The position numbers and the translations under genes are program-made. The notes beneath the pieces were generated by a model. It was not told the origin of the DNA. It did no database searches and saw nothing but the letters and a program-made list of their open reading frames with translations. Source: Streptomyces longwoodensis (lineage in GTDB: Bacteria > Actinomycetota > Actinomycetes > Streptomycetales > Streptomycetaceae). Taken from it: a stretch of 64,000 bases of DNA. This document shows positions 34,487 to 41,751 of the stretch, one piece after another (within the stretch, counting starts at the first letter, position 1; every line of letters begins with the position of its first letter). The DNA lies in the NCBI RefSeq assembly GCF_001514125.1, contig NZ_KQ948556.1, forward strand, positions 311,518-375,517. Reading direction: 5' to 3'.

Positions 34487-36187
34487 ATGGACGCTGACGC
34501 CATCGAGGAGGGCCGCCGTCGCTGGCAGGCCCGGTACGACGCCGCACGCAAGCGCGACGCAGACTTCACCACGCTCTCCGGCGACCCCGTCGAGCCCGTC
34601 TACGGCCCGCGGCCGGGGGACGCGTACGAGGGGTTCGAGCGGATCGGCTGGCCCGGTGAGTACCCCTTCACCCGGGGGCTGTACCCGACCGGCTACCGCG
34701 GGCGGACGTGGACCATCCGGCAGTTCGCCGGGTTCGGCAACGCCGAGCAGACCAACGAGCGCTACAAGATGATCCTCGGCAACGGCGGCGGCGGGCTCTC
34801 CGTCGCCTTCGACATGCCGACGCTCATGGGCCGCGACTCCGACGACCCGCGCTCGCTGGGCGAGGTCGGCCACTGCGGCGTCGCCATCGACTCCGCGGCC
34901 GACATGGAGGTGCTGTTCAAGGACATCCCGCTCGGGGACGTCACCACCTCCATGACCATCAGCGGGCCGGCGGTGCCCGTCTTCTGCATGTACCTGGTCG
35001 CCGCCGAGCGGCAGGGCGTCGACCCGGGCGTGCTCAACGGCACGCTCCAGACGGACATCTTCAAGGAGTACATCGCCCAGAAGGAGTGGCTCTTCCAGCC
35101 CGAGCCGCACCTGCGCCTGATCGGCGACCTCATGGAGTACACCAGCGCGCGGATCCCCGCCTACAAGCCGCTGTCCGTCTCCGGCTACCACATCCGCGAG
35201 GCCGGCGCGACGGCCGCGCAGGAGCTGGCCTACACGCTGGCGGACGGCTTCGGGTACGTGGAACTGGGGCTCAGCCGCGGGCTGGACGTCGACGTCTTCG
35301 CGCCCGGCCTGTCCTTCTTCTTCGACGCGCACCTGGACTTCTTCGAGGAGATCGCCAAGTTCCGCGCGGCGCGCCGCATCTGGGCCCGCTGGATGCGCGA
35401 CGTCTACGGCGCGCGGTCCGAGAAGGCGCAGTGGCTGCGCTTCCACACCCAGACCGCGGGCGTCTCCCTGACGGCCCAGCAGCCGTACAACAACGTCGTG
35501 CGCACGGCCGTGGAGGCCCTGGCGGCGGTGCTCGGCGGGACCAACTCGCTGCACACCAACGCCCTCGACGAGACCCTCGCGCTGCCCTCCGAGCAGGCCG
35601 CGGAGATCGCGCTGCGCACCCAGCAGGTGCTGATGGAGGAGACCGGCGTCGGCAACGTGGCCGACCCGCTGGGCGGTTCGTGGTACGTCGAGCAGCTCAC
35701 GGACCGCATCGAGGCCGACGCGGAGAAGATCTTCGACCAGATCAAGGAGCGCGGCCTGCGGGCGCACCCGGACGGGCAGCACCCCATCGGCCCGATCACC
35801 TCCGGCATCCTGCGCGGGATCGAGGACGGCTGGTTCACCGGCGAGATCGCCGAGTCCGCGTTCCGCTACCAGCAGTCCCTGGAGAAGGGCGACAAGAAGG
35901 TCGTCGGCGTCAACGTGCACACCGGGTCGGTCACCGGCGACCTGGAGATCCTGCGCGTCAGCCACGAGGTGGAGCGCGAGCAGGTGCGGGTGCTGGCCGG
36001 GCGCAAGGAGGCCCGCGACGAGGCCGCGGTACGCTCCGCGCTGGACGCGATGCTCGGCGCCGCGCGCGACGGCTCCAACATGATCGGTCCGATGCTCGAC
36101 GCGGTGCGCGCCGAGGCGACGCTCGGCGAGATCTGCGGGGTGCTGCGCGAGGAGTGGGGGGTGTACACCGAGCCGGCGGGCTTCTGA
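34487..36187 (+). CDS. icmA: Isobutyryl-CoA mutase large subunit
   Basis: 566 aa from ATG 34487, the known length of Streptomyces IcmA. It is a methylmalonyl-CoA-mutase-type TIM barrel without the C-terminal B12-binding domain, which Icm carries on a separate small subunit (IcmB, not in this window). Substrate-specificity residues are diagnostic: Phe80 (TIRQFAGF) and Gln198 (IAQKEWLF), where methylmalonyl-CoA mutase has Tyr89 and Arg207. It interconverts isobutyryl-CoA and n-butyryl-CoA using adenosylcobalamin, joining valine breakdown to butyryl-CoA/ethylmalonyl-CoA supply. Adenosyltransferase and MeaB genes nearby support the same cofactor cycle. Confidence 0.94.
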   Translation: MDADAIEEGRRRWQARYDAARKRDADFTTLSGDPVEPVYGPRPGDAYEGFERIGWPGEYPFTRGLYPTGYRGRTWTIRQFAGFGNAEQTNERYKMILGNGGGGLSVAFDMPTLMGRDSDDPRSLGEVGHCGVAIDSAADMEVLFKDIPLGDVTTSMTISGPAVPVFCMYLVAAERQGVDPGVLNGTLQTDIFKEYIAQKEWLFQPEPHLRLIGDLMEYTSARIPAYKPLSVSGYHIREAGATAAQELAYTLADGFGYVELGLSRGLDVDVFAPGLSFFFDAHLDFFEEIAKFRAARRIWARWMRDVYGARSEKAQWLRFHTQTAGVSLTAQQPYNNVVRTAVEALAAVLGGTNSLHTNALDETLALPSEQAAEIALRTQQVLMEETGVGNVADPLGGSWYVEQLTDRIEADAEKIFDQIKERGLRAHPDGQHPIGPITSGILRGIEDGWFTGEIAESAFRYQQSLEKGDKKVVGVNVHTGSVTGDLEILRVSHEVEREQVRVLAGRKEARDEAAVRSALDAMLGAARDGSNMIGPMLDAVRAEATLGEICGVLREEWGVYTEPAGF

Positions 36188-36257
36188 CCCGGCCGCGGGA
36201 CGGGGCGGCGCCGTCAGGACCTCAGGACCTCTAGACCGCGCCGACCCGCCCGTACCT

Positions 36258-36327
36258 CAGGACGGCGCCGTCAGGACCGCGTCGTCAGGACCGCGTCGTC
36301 AGGACGGCGCCGTCAGGACGGTGCCGC
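36258..36327. repeat. 14-bp minisatellite, five copies, running into a TetR gene
   Basis: CAGGACsGCGyCGT units at 36258, 36272, 36286, 36300 and 36314, exactly 14 bp apart. Copies 1 and 4 and copies 2 and 3 are identical; copy 5 has two changes. The last unit and a half overlap the 3' end and stop of the TetR gene. Related CAGGAC fragments also occur at about 36210-36230. Confidence 0.88.
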
Positions 36328-36933
36328 CAGGCCCCGCAGCAGGATCTGGGTGAAGCCGCGCACCCACTCCTCGTCCACCGGGCGGCCGCTGACCAGCGTG
36401 CGGTGGACCACCGCTCCCGCGACCATGTCGAAGATGAGGTCCACCGTGCGGGCGGACTCCTCCGGGTCGGTCTCCGGGGGGAGTTCGCCGCGCTGCTGGG
36501 CGCGGGAGCGGCCCTCGAGCACCAAGCCCTTCTGCCGGTCGACGATGGAGGCGCGGATCCGGGCGCGCAGGGCGTCGTCCCGGGTCGCCTCCGTCACCAC
36601 CGCCATCAGCCCGCCACGCGCCTCCGGGCGGGCCAGGATCGCCGCGAACTGCAGCACCACGCCCTCGATGTCGGCCGCGAGGCTGCCCCGGTCCGGCAGG
36701 CACAGCTCGTCGAAGAGCTCGGCCACCGCGTCCACGACCAGTTCGTTCTTGCCCGACCAGCGCCGGTACAGCGTCGTTTTGGCCACTCCCGCGCGCGTCG
36801 CCACATCGCCCAGGGTGAGCTTGGACCAGCCCAGTTCGACCAGCGCCTCCCTGGTCGCCGCCAGGATCGCGGCGTCCGCGGCGGCGCTGCGGGGGCGGCC
36901 GGGACGGCCGGCGGCGGGGCTGCGGCTCTGCAT
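36313..36933 (-). CDS. TetR-family transcriptional regulator
   Basis: 206 aa from ATG 36933. The N-terminal basic segment (RPGRPRSAAADAAILAATREALVELG) and helix-turn-helix LTLGDVATRAGVAKTTLYRRWSGKNELV identify a TetR DNA-binding domain with a TetR_C-type ligand domain. It converges on icmA. Its stop codon is inside a 14-bp tandem repeat array, so repeat-number changes could alter the C-terminus. Whether it controls icmA through the upstream palindrome is open. Confidence 0.88.
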   Translation of the reverse strand: MQSRSPAAGRPGRPRSAAADAAILAATREALVELGWSKLTLGDVATRAGVAKTTLYRRWSGKNELVVDAVAELFDELCLPDRGSLAADIEGVVLQFAAILARPEARGGLMAVVTEATRDDALRARIRASIVDRQKGLVLEGRSRAQQRGELPPETDPEESARTVDLIFDMVAGAVVHRTLVSGRPVDEEWVRGFTQILLRGLAAPS

Positions 36934-37186
36934 CCCCCGACCATAACCGGCCGTATGCGCGGCGTCGTGAGGGAGATCACCGGGAAGTGGTGTGCGGGGC
37001 ACCCGGCATGGCATTACGCTACGACTCGTAGCGAAAGCGTGGTGGCGCTCTCGCGCACCGCCCGTGCCGGACGTACACGGGCCACGACCACGCAGGACCA
37101 GGCGGGACCGAGCGGCGCGAGGGTGGGGACCCGGCGCCGGGGACCGGCGTTTTCCCGCACACGCGCGGACGGGGGAGGATAGACGC

Positions 37187-38158
37187 ATGCAGCCACGGAA
37201 CATGTCCATGAGCGGAGTCGTCGACCTCGCCGCGGTGAAGGCGGCCCAGGAGGCCAAGGCGAAGGCGGAGCAGGCGCGCGCCGAAGCGGCCCGCCAGGGC
37301 GGCGCGGGGGCCATCTCCCCGGCCGACCTCGTCATCGACGTCGATGAGGCGACCTTCGAGCGCGACGTCCTCCAGCGGTCCGCCGAGGTGCCCGTCGTCA
37401 TCGACTTCTGGGCCGAGTGGTGTCAGCCCTGCAAGCAGCTGAGCCCGGTCCTGGAGCGGCTGGCCGTCGAGTACAACGGCCGCTTCCTGCTCGCCAAGAT
37501 CGACGTCGACGCCAACCAGATGCTGATGCAGCAGTTCGGGGTGCAGGGCATCCCTGCCGTCTTCGCGGTCGTCGCGGGACAGGCGCTGCCGCTCTTCCAG
37601 GGGGCCGCCGGCGAGGCGCAGATCCGCGAGACGCTCGACCAGCTCGTCGCCGTCGCCGAGCAGCGCTTCGGCCTGACCGGCCTCACGGTCGACCCCGAGG
37701 CCGAGCCGGGCGCGCAGCCGGACCCCGCGACCCAGGCCGGCCCGCACGACGGGCTCCTCGAGGCCGCCGTGCAGGCGCTGGACGCCGGGGACCTGGGCGG
37801 CGCGGTGCAGGCGTACAAGAACGTCCTCGCCGAGGACCCGGGCAACACCGAGGCCAAACTGGGTCTGGTGCAGGCGGAGTTGCTCCAGCGGGTGCAGGGG
37901 CTGGACCCGCAGCGGGTCCGCCGGGACGCGGCCGAGAAGCCGGCAGACCCCCAGGCGCAGATCGCCGCGGCCGACCTGGACCTGGTCGGCGGCCACGTGG
38001 AGGACGCCTTCGGGCGGCTCATCGACACGGTGGCGCGCACGGTGGGTGACGACCGGGACGCCGTGCGGGTGCGGCTGCTGGAGCTGTTCGAGGTCGTCGG
38101 GGCCGACGACCCGCGGGTCGCGGCGGCGCGCCGGGCACTGGCCCGCGCCCTGTTCTGA
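37187..38158 (+). CDS. Thioredoxin-TPR protein (YbbN/CnoX-like)
   Basis: 323 aa from ATG 37187, behind GGGGGAGGAT. An N-terminal Lys/Ala/Glu helix (1-45) is followed by a thioredoxin domain (about 50-160) with WCQPCK at Cys79/Cys82, a variant of the usual WCGPC, and a C-terminal tetratricopeptide-like helical region (LLEAAVQALDAGDLGGAVQAYKNVLAEDPGNTEAKLGLVQAELLQ). This is the architecture of YbbN/CnoX, a chaperone/redox holdase protecting substrates from over-oxidation. It would act in the cytoplasm. Unlike E. coli CnoX, both active-site Cys are present, so it may be an active oxidoreductase. Confidence 0.88.
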   Translation: MQPRNMSMSGVVDLAAVKAAQEAKAKAEQARAEAARQGGAGAISPADLVIDVDEATFERDVLQRSAEVPVVIDFWAEWCQPCKQLSPVLERLAVEYNGRFLLAKIDVDANQMLMQQFGVQGIPAVFAVVAGQALPLFQGAAGEAQIRETLDQLVAVAEQRFGLTGLTVDPEAEPGAQPDPATQAGPHDGLLEAAVQALDAGDLGGAVQAYKNVLAEDPGNTEAKLGLVQAELLQRVQGLDPQRVRRDAAEKPADPQAQIAAADLDLVGGHVEDAFGRLIDTVARTVGDDRDAVRVRLLELFEVVGADDPRVAAARRALARALF

Positions 38159-38241
38159 CCCTCTGGGAGCCCGCCCGTCGCGCCCAGTGACGAAACATCA
38201 GGGCGTGTGAAATACGGGTGAAAGTTCCCCCGACGGGGCCG

Positions 38242-38283
38242 CAGCGGCCGCGCTTTGCCAAAACTTGGTAATCGCGGCCGCTG
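38242..38283. repeat. Nested inverted repeat
   Basis: CAGCGGCCGCG (38242-38252) and CGCGGCCGCTG (38273-38283) are perfect 11-bp arms. The 20-bp loop contains a second inverted pair, CCAA-aac-TTGG. It may be a terminator for the upstream gene or a regulatory cruciform. Confidence 0.7.
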
Positions 38284-38410
38284 TTACTTGCAGTAAGTCG
38301 GGGGCGTTGGTCTGTCGGGTTCTGTCCATTGATCAATAGTTTTGTTCTGGCCCTTCTTGACACCCTGCGTTGCCGGGCGAGACCTCTGGGTCGTCCTACG
38401 GTTATCGCGC

Positions 38411-38428
38411 CGTTACTAGCGAGTAACG
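38411..38428. promoter_or_regulatory. 18-bp palindrome, candidate operator
   Basis: CGTTACT (38411-38417) and AGTAACG (38422-38428) with a 4-bp centre AGCG. It lies about 50 bp downstream of TTGACA and upstream of the DUF6230 operon. A related TTACT/AGTAA pair is at 38284-38296. Confidence 0.55.
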
Positions 38429-38804
38429 AACCCCCTTGTGCCCGGCGCGAGAATGCACCACGATCGGCCACGCTCGGTCCCTTCCCGCACCCGACCGCCA
38501 ATCGGGCCACGGGACTTCCTGGGTCCCCACCGGGCAGAGCCGACGACTGTGGAGCCGGCTCTTGGACAGGGGGGTCTTCGCCCACCGCGAAGCCTGTCCT
38601 CAAAGGTTGTGCGTGATGCGTGTCAGGCGCGACCAGTGGATGTCGCTCGGGGGTGATCGCCGGTGATTCGGGCGCGGTACACGTGCCTCCGAGAGCGGGC
38701 GCTCCCCTTCCCGAGGACGTAGCACTTCTCCCATCCCTGCCCGGCCGAGCCGCCGTCCCGGGGGCGAGCCGGCGCAGGAGATGTACGTCCGAGAAGGAGG
38801 AAAT

Positions 38805-39437
38805 ATGGAGTCCCAGGTGCGTGGCGGGACCAGATGGAAGCGGTTCGCTGTGGTCATGGTGCCCAGCGTTGCCGCCACCGCGTGCATAGGCATCGCCCTC
38901 GCGCAGGGCGCGCTCGCCGCGTCGTTCAGCGTGTCCGGGCAGTCGTTCAAGGTCTCGGCCGACAAGCTCGTCGGCACGGGCTTCTCGCAGTACGGCGCCA
39001 TCGACTCGGGCTACACGCTCGACGGCAAGAAGACGGCTCACCCCGTCGCCGTCTCGGCGTTCAAGTCCGCGTCGATCACCAACATGTGCCAGTCGGTCGT
39101 CACGCCGAACATCCCGCTGCTCGGCTCGGTCAGCCTCACGCTGAAGGCCGGCGGGGGCGGCACGCCGGTCGAGGCGGAGAACCTCTACATCGACGTCGAG
39201 GACCTGAGCGCCGACGCGACGTTCAAGGGCATCGACATCGGTGTGGCCGGCAAGGACCTCAGCAAGGGTCCGGGCATCAAGGACGGCGACAGCGCCAACC
39301 CCTACGGCTTCGCCCAGCAGGCGGAGTCGGCCACGCTGACCGACGTGAAGCAGACGGCGTGGGCGACCACCGCCGGAACCTTCAAGCTCAGCGGCCTGAA
39401 GATGTCGCTGTCGACGGGTGTCAAGGAGTGCTACTAA
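38805..39437 (+). CDS. DUF6230-family envelope protein
   Basis: 210 aa from ATG 38805 with a canonical GAAGGAGG ribosome-binding site. A short basic start (RGGTRWKR) precedes a membrane/signal segment (FAVVMVPSVAATACIGIALAQGALA), then a beta-rich outer domain rich in Gly/Ser/Thr with Cys near 95 and at the penultimate position (KECY). This matches DUF6230 proteins of Streptomyces, sometimes mislabelled cholesterol esterase. No catalytic motif is visible. First gene of a three-gene operon with DUF6114 and a Ser-rich secreted protein. Confidence 0.82.
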   Translation: MESQVRGGTRWKRFAVVMVPSVAATACIGIALAQGALAASFSVSGQSFKVSADKLVGTGFSQYGAIDSGYTLDGKKTAHPVAVSAFKSASITNMCQSVVTPNIPLLGSVSLTLKAGGGGTPVEAENLYIDVEDLSADATFKGIDIGVAGKDLSKGPGIKDGDSANPYGFAQQAESATLTDVKQTAWATTAGTFKLSGLKMSLSTGVKECY

Positions 39438-39555
39438 GCACCTCCTGACGGGCGGGGGAGCCGGTGGCGCCCCCGCCCGTCCACTCTCCCCCCGGGGGAG
39501 TCCCACGCACCCCCTCCCACCACCACAGCAACGCCGCACCAGGGAGCTGTTTTCC

Positions 39556-40203
39556 ATGAGCGCCGAGACTCCTGCCGCATCCGGCCAGTTCGCCCGCCGG
39601 AGGCTGCAGTTCCGCGCCTGGCGGGGCACGCGGCCGTTCTGGGCCGGCCTGTTCGTCCTCCTCGGCGGACTCCCCATCGCCTACTTCCCGTACGCCCACC
39701 TCCAGGTCGGGCACCTGACGCTGGCGATGGCCACCACCGCGGGCGCCGGCTCCCTGATCATCGGCGTGCTGCTGGTCGTCCTGGGCATCAGCCTGTGGTT
39801 CCAGAAGCACGTACGGGTCTTCGCGGGCACCGCGGCGATCCTGCTGGCCCTGGTGTCCATCCCCGTCTCCAACCTCGGCGGCTTCCTGATCGGCTTCCTG
39901 CTCGCCCTCGTCGGCGGCGCGATGGCCATCTCCTGGTCGCCGGGCGCACCGCCCGCGCCGGAGGGCCCGGGGTCCGCGTACACGGCGGGCGGCGCCCCCG
40001 AAGGCGCGATCCCCCCGGCCGGTCCGGGAGTTCCCCCGGCGGCGCCGTACGACGCACCGCAGCAGCAGCAGCCGGCCGTCGACTTCGGCAAGCCCGCGCA
40101 CGACGACGCGGGTCCCACCCAGGCCCACCCGGCCCTGGGGGCGCACGATCTGTCAGGAACGAGCCCGGCCAACGGGGCGAACGGGAGGCACAGTGCCGGC
40201 TGA
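39556..40203 (+). CDS. DUF6114-family membrane protein
   Basis: 215 aa from ATG 39556 (AGGGAGC about 9 nt upstream). Four membrane segments (about 28-44, 54-76, 84-100, 104-123) include FWAGLFVLLGGLPIAYFPY and HLTLAMATTAGAGSLIIGVLLVVLGISLWF. A ~90-residue Pro/Ala/Gly/Gln cytoplasmic tail follows. The pattern fits DUF6114, regularly found next to DUF6230. The end overlaps the next gene's GTG start by 11 bp, so translation is probably coupled. Confidence 0.82.
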   Translation: MSAETPAASGQFARRRLQFRAWRGTRPFWAGLFVLLGGLPIAYFPYAHLQVGHLTLAMATTAGAGSLIIGVLLVVLGISLWFQKHVRVFAGTAAILLALVSIPVSNLGGFLIGFLLALVGGAMAISWSPGAPPAPEGPGSAYTAGGAPEGAIPPAGPGVPPAAPYDAPQQQQPAVDFGKPAHDDAGPTQAHPALGAHDLSGTSPANGANGRHSAG

Positions 40204-41644
40204 CGAGGTGACCCACGGGACCGAGGTGGACGTGTCCCGTGAGAGAACCGGGCCCCGCCACGCGGCACCCAAGAAGCCGCTGTTCACCAGGTTCCACGTG
40301 CCGGCCGGCAAGGCGATAGCCCTGGCCGCGATGCCGACCGCCGTCCTCATGGGGATGGGCTTCACGCCCACGCTCGCCAACGCCGACGACCAGCCGGCCT
40401 CCAAGAGCCTCACCGTGGACGAGTACAAGGACTGCGTGGCCGCCCTCACGGGCGCGAGCGCCTCCGCCTCGCCGTCGCCGTCCGCCTCCGCCAGCGAGAG
40501 CCCCTCCGCGGACTCGCAGGACGGCAAGGACGGTTCCGCCGGGTCGCAGGACGGCTCGGACACCTCGGCCGGCTCCGCGTCGGGTGCGTCGGGTTCCTCG
40601 GGCACGTCGGGTTCGTCGGATTCAGGTTCCGACGACACCGCAGCGCCCCGCCCGTCCGCCACCTCCGAGGCGCCGAAGACGACCGAGAAGTCCTCGACGG
40701 GCTCGACCGGTTCGTCCTCCGGCACGTCCGGTGCGGCGGACGCCTCGCCCAGCCCCTCGGCGACCCAGAACGACGGCAACCTGCTCGACACCATCGGCGA
40801 CGCCCTGGGCGGCCTGCTCACCGGCGGCTCCGACTCCTCGTCCACCGCGACCCCCTCGCCGTCCGAGACCTCTCCGGCGAGCGGCGGCGGCAGCGGTGAC
40901 ACGACGCCGGGGTCCACCGGCTCGTCCGGGGCCGCGAGTTCGTCGGGCTCCTCGGGCTCCTCGGGTTCCGCGGGTACGTCCGGCTCCTCGGGCTCCGGCT
41001 CGTCCGCCGGTTCGTCCACGGGCAACGGCTCCGTCAAGGACACCACGGACGCCGTCACCGACAAGGTGAAGGACGCCGCCAAGGACGCCAAGGACAAGAA
41101 GGACGCCACCGACTCCCCGAGCCCCTCGAGTTCGGCGAGTCCGTCGGAGAGTGCCTCCGCCGACGCCCAGGACTGTCCCGCCGCCACCGACGACGAGGGC
41201 GGCGTCGACAACAAGCTCCTGGTGCCGGACGACCCGTGGTACCTGGAGGCCAGCTCCCTGCTGCTCAAGGGCGCCGACTACCAGGGCGTCGTCGAGGTGC
41301 GCACCGCCAACGGCACCAAGAAGAAGGCGCTCAAGTACGTCATCTCCGGCGGCACCGACATCGGCGACCTGCACCAGCTGGTCAAGGACAAGCAGTCCGG
41401 CAGGACGTACCACGTCCAGGCCGGCAAGGGCACCACGTCCACGATCCGCGACGGCGACACGGTGATGTACACCGAGAGCATCTCGGGCAACCTGTTCGGC
41501 CTGATCCCGGTCACGTTCACCCCGGACAGCCCGCCGCCGCTGAACATCCCGCTGATCTACTTCACCAACGTGAAGGTCACCCAGGCCGGCCAGTTCGGCG
41601 GCACCCTGCACATCCCCGGACTGCACCAGTACGCGACCGGCTGA
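40193..41644 (+). CDS. Secreted Ser-rich protein with C-terminal globular domain
   Basis: 483 aa from GTG 40193, overlapping the DUF6114 stop, with GGGAGG 5 nt upstream. An N-terminal basic stretch and hydrophobic segment (KAIALAAMPTAVLMGMGFTPTLANA) look like a long signal peptide. Then come a short Cys-containing segment (LTVDEYKDCVAALTG), ~260 residues of Ser/Gly/Thr/Asp low complexity interrupted by a Lys/Asp helix (DKVKDAAKDAKDKKD), and a ~150-residue C-terminal domain (LLVPDDPWYLEASSLLLKGAD…GLHQYATG). The Ser-rich part probably spans the cell wall. Role unknown; it belongs functionally with DUF6230/DUF6114. Confidence 0.82.
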   Translation: MPADEVTHGTEVDVSRERTGPRHAAPKKPLFTRFHVPAGKAIALAAMPTAVLMGMGFTPTLANADDQPASKSLTVDEYKDCVAALTGASASASPSPSASASESPSADSQDGKDGSAGSQDGSDTSAGSASGASGSSGTSGSSDSGSDDTAAPRPSATSEAPKTTEKSSTGSTGSSSGTSGAADASPSPSATQNDGNLLDTIGDALGGLLTGGSDSSSTATPSPSETSPASGGGSGDTTPGSTGSSGAASSSGSSGSSGSAGTSGSSGSGSSAGSSTGNGSVKDTTDAVTDKVKDAAKDAKDKKDATDSPSPSSSASPSESASADAQDCPAATDDEGGVDNKLLVPDDPWYLEASSLLLKGADYQGVVEVRTANGTKKKALKYVISGGTDIGDLHQLVKDKQSGRTYHVQAGKGTTSTIRDGDTVMYTESISGNLFGLIPVTFTPDSPPPLNIPLIYFTNVKVTQAGQFGGTLHIPGLHQYATG

Positions 41645-41681
41645 GCCGTCCCCCAGGACCCGTTCGGGAGCCGCACCACGC

Positions 41682-41718
41682 CTGAGGGCGCCCCCTGGAT
41701 TCCAGGGGGCGCCCTCAG
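41682..41718. terminator. Strong bidirectional terminator
   Basis: CTGAGGGCGCCCCCTGGA (41682-41699) and its exact complement (41701-41718) form an 18-bp stem around one base. It separates the convergent Ser-rich protein gene and pyruvate kinase gene. Confidence 0.88.
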
Positions 41719-41751
41719 CGCCGTACGGAAGGGCCCGCGGCCCGCGGGGGG

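Larger units (their letters stand above)
38159..38804. other. 646-bp palindrome-rich intergenic region
   Basis: It lies between the thioredoxin-TPR gene and the DUF6230 operon. There is no credible gene; short frames such as 38329-38616 have no ribosome-binding site or family resemblance. It contains nested inverted repeats (38242-38283), TTACT-tgc-AGTAA (38284-38296), ATTGATCAAT (38328-38337), a consensus -35 TTGACA (38357-38362) and CGTTACT-agcg-AGTAACG (38411-38428). The operon start codon is ~375 bp beyond the last of these, so a long leader or a second promoter is likely. Confidence 0.6.

Noticed and set aside
38329..38616. 95-aa frame in the long intergenic region
   Set aside because: No ribosome-binding site, no family resemblance, and it overlaps the palindromes and promoter-like boxes.
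40440..41160. Ser-rich coding stretch as a possible CRISPR or DNA repeat array
   Set aside because: The repetition is at protein level (Ser/Gly codons), with no constant unit length or spacers.
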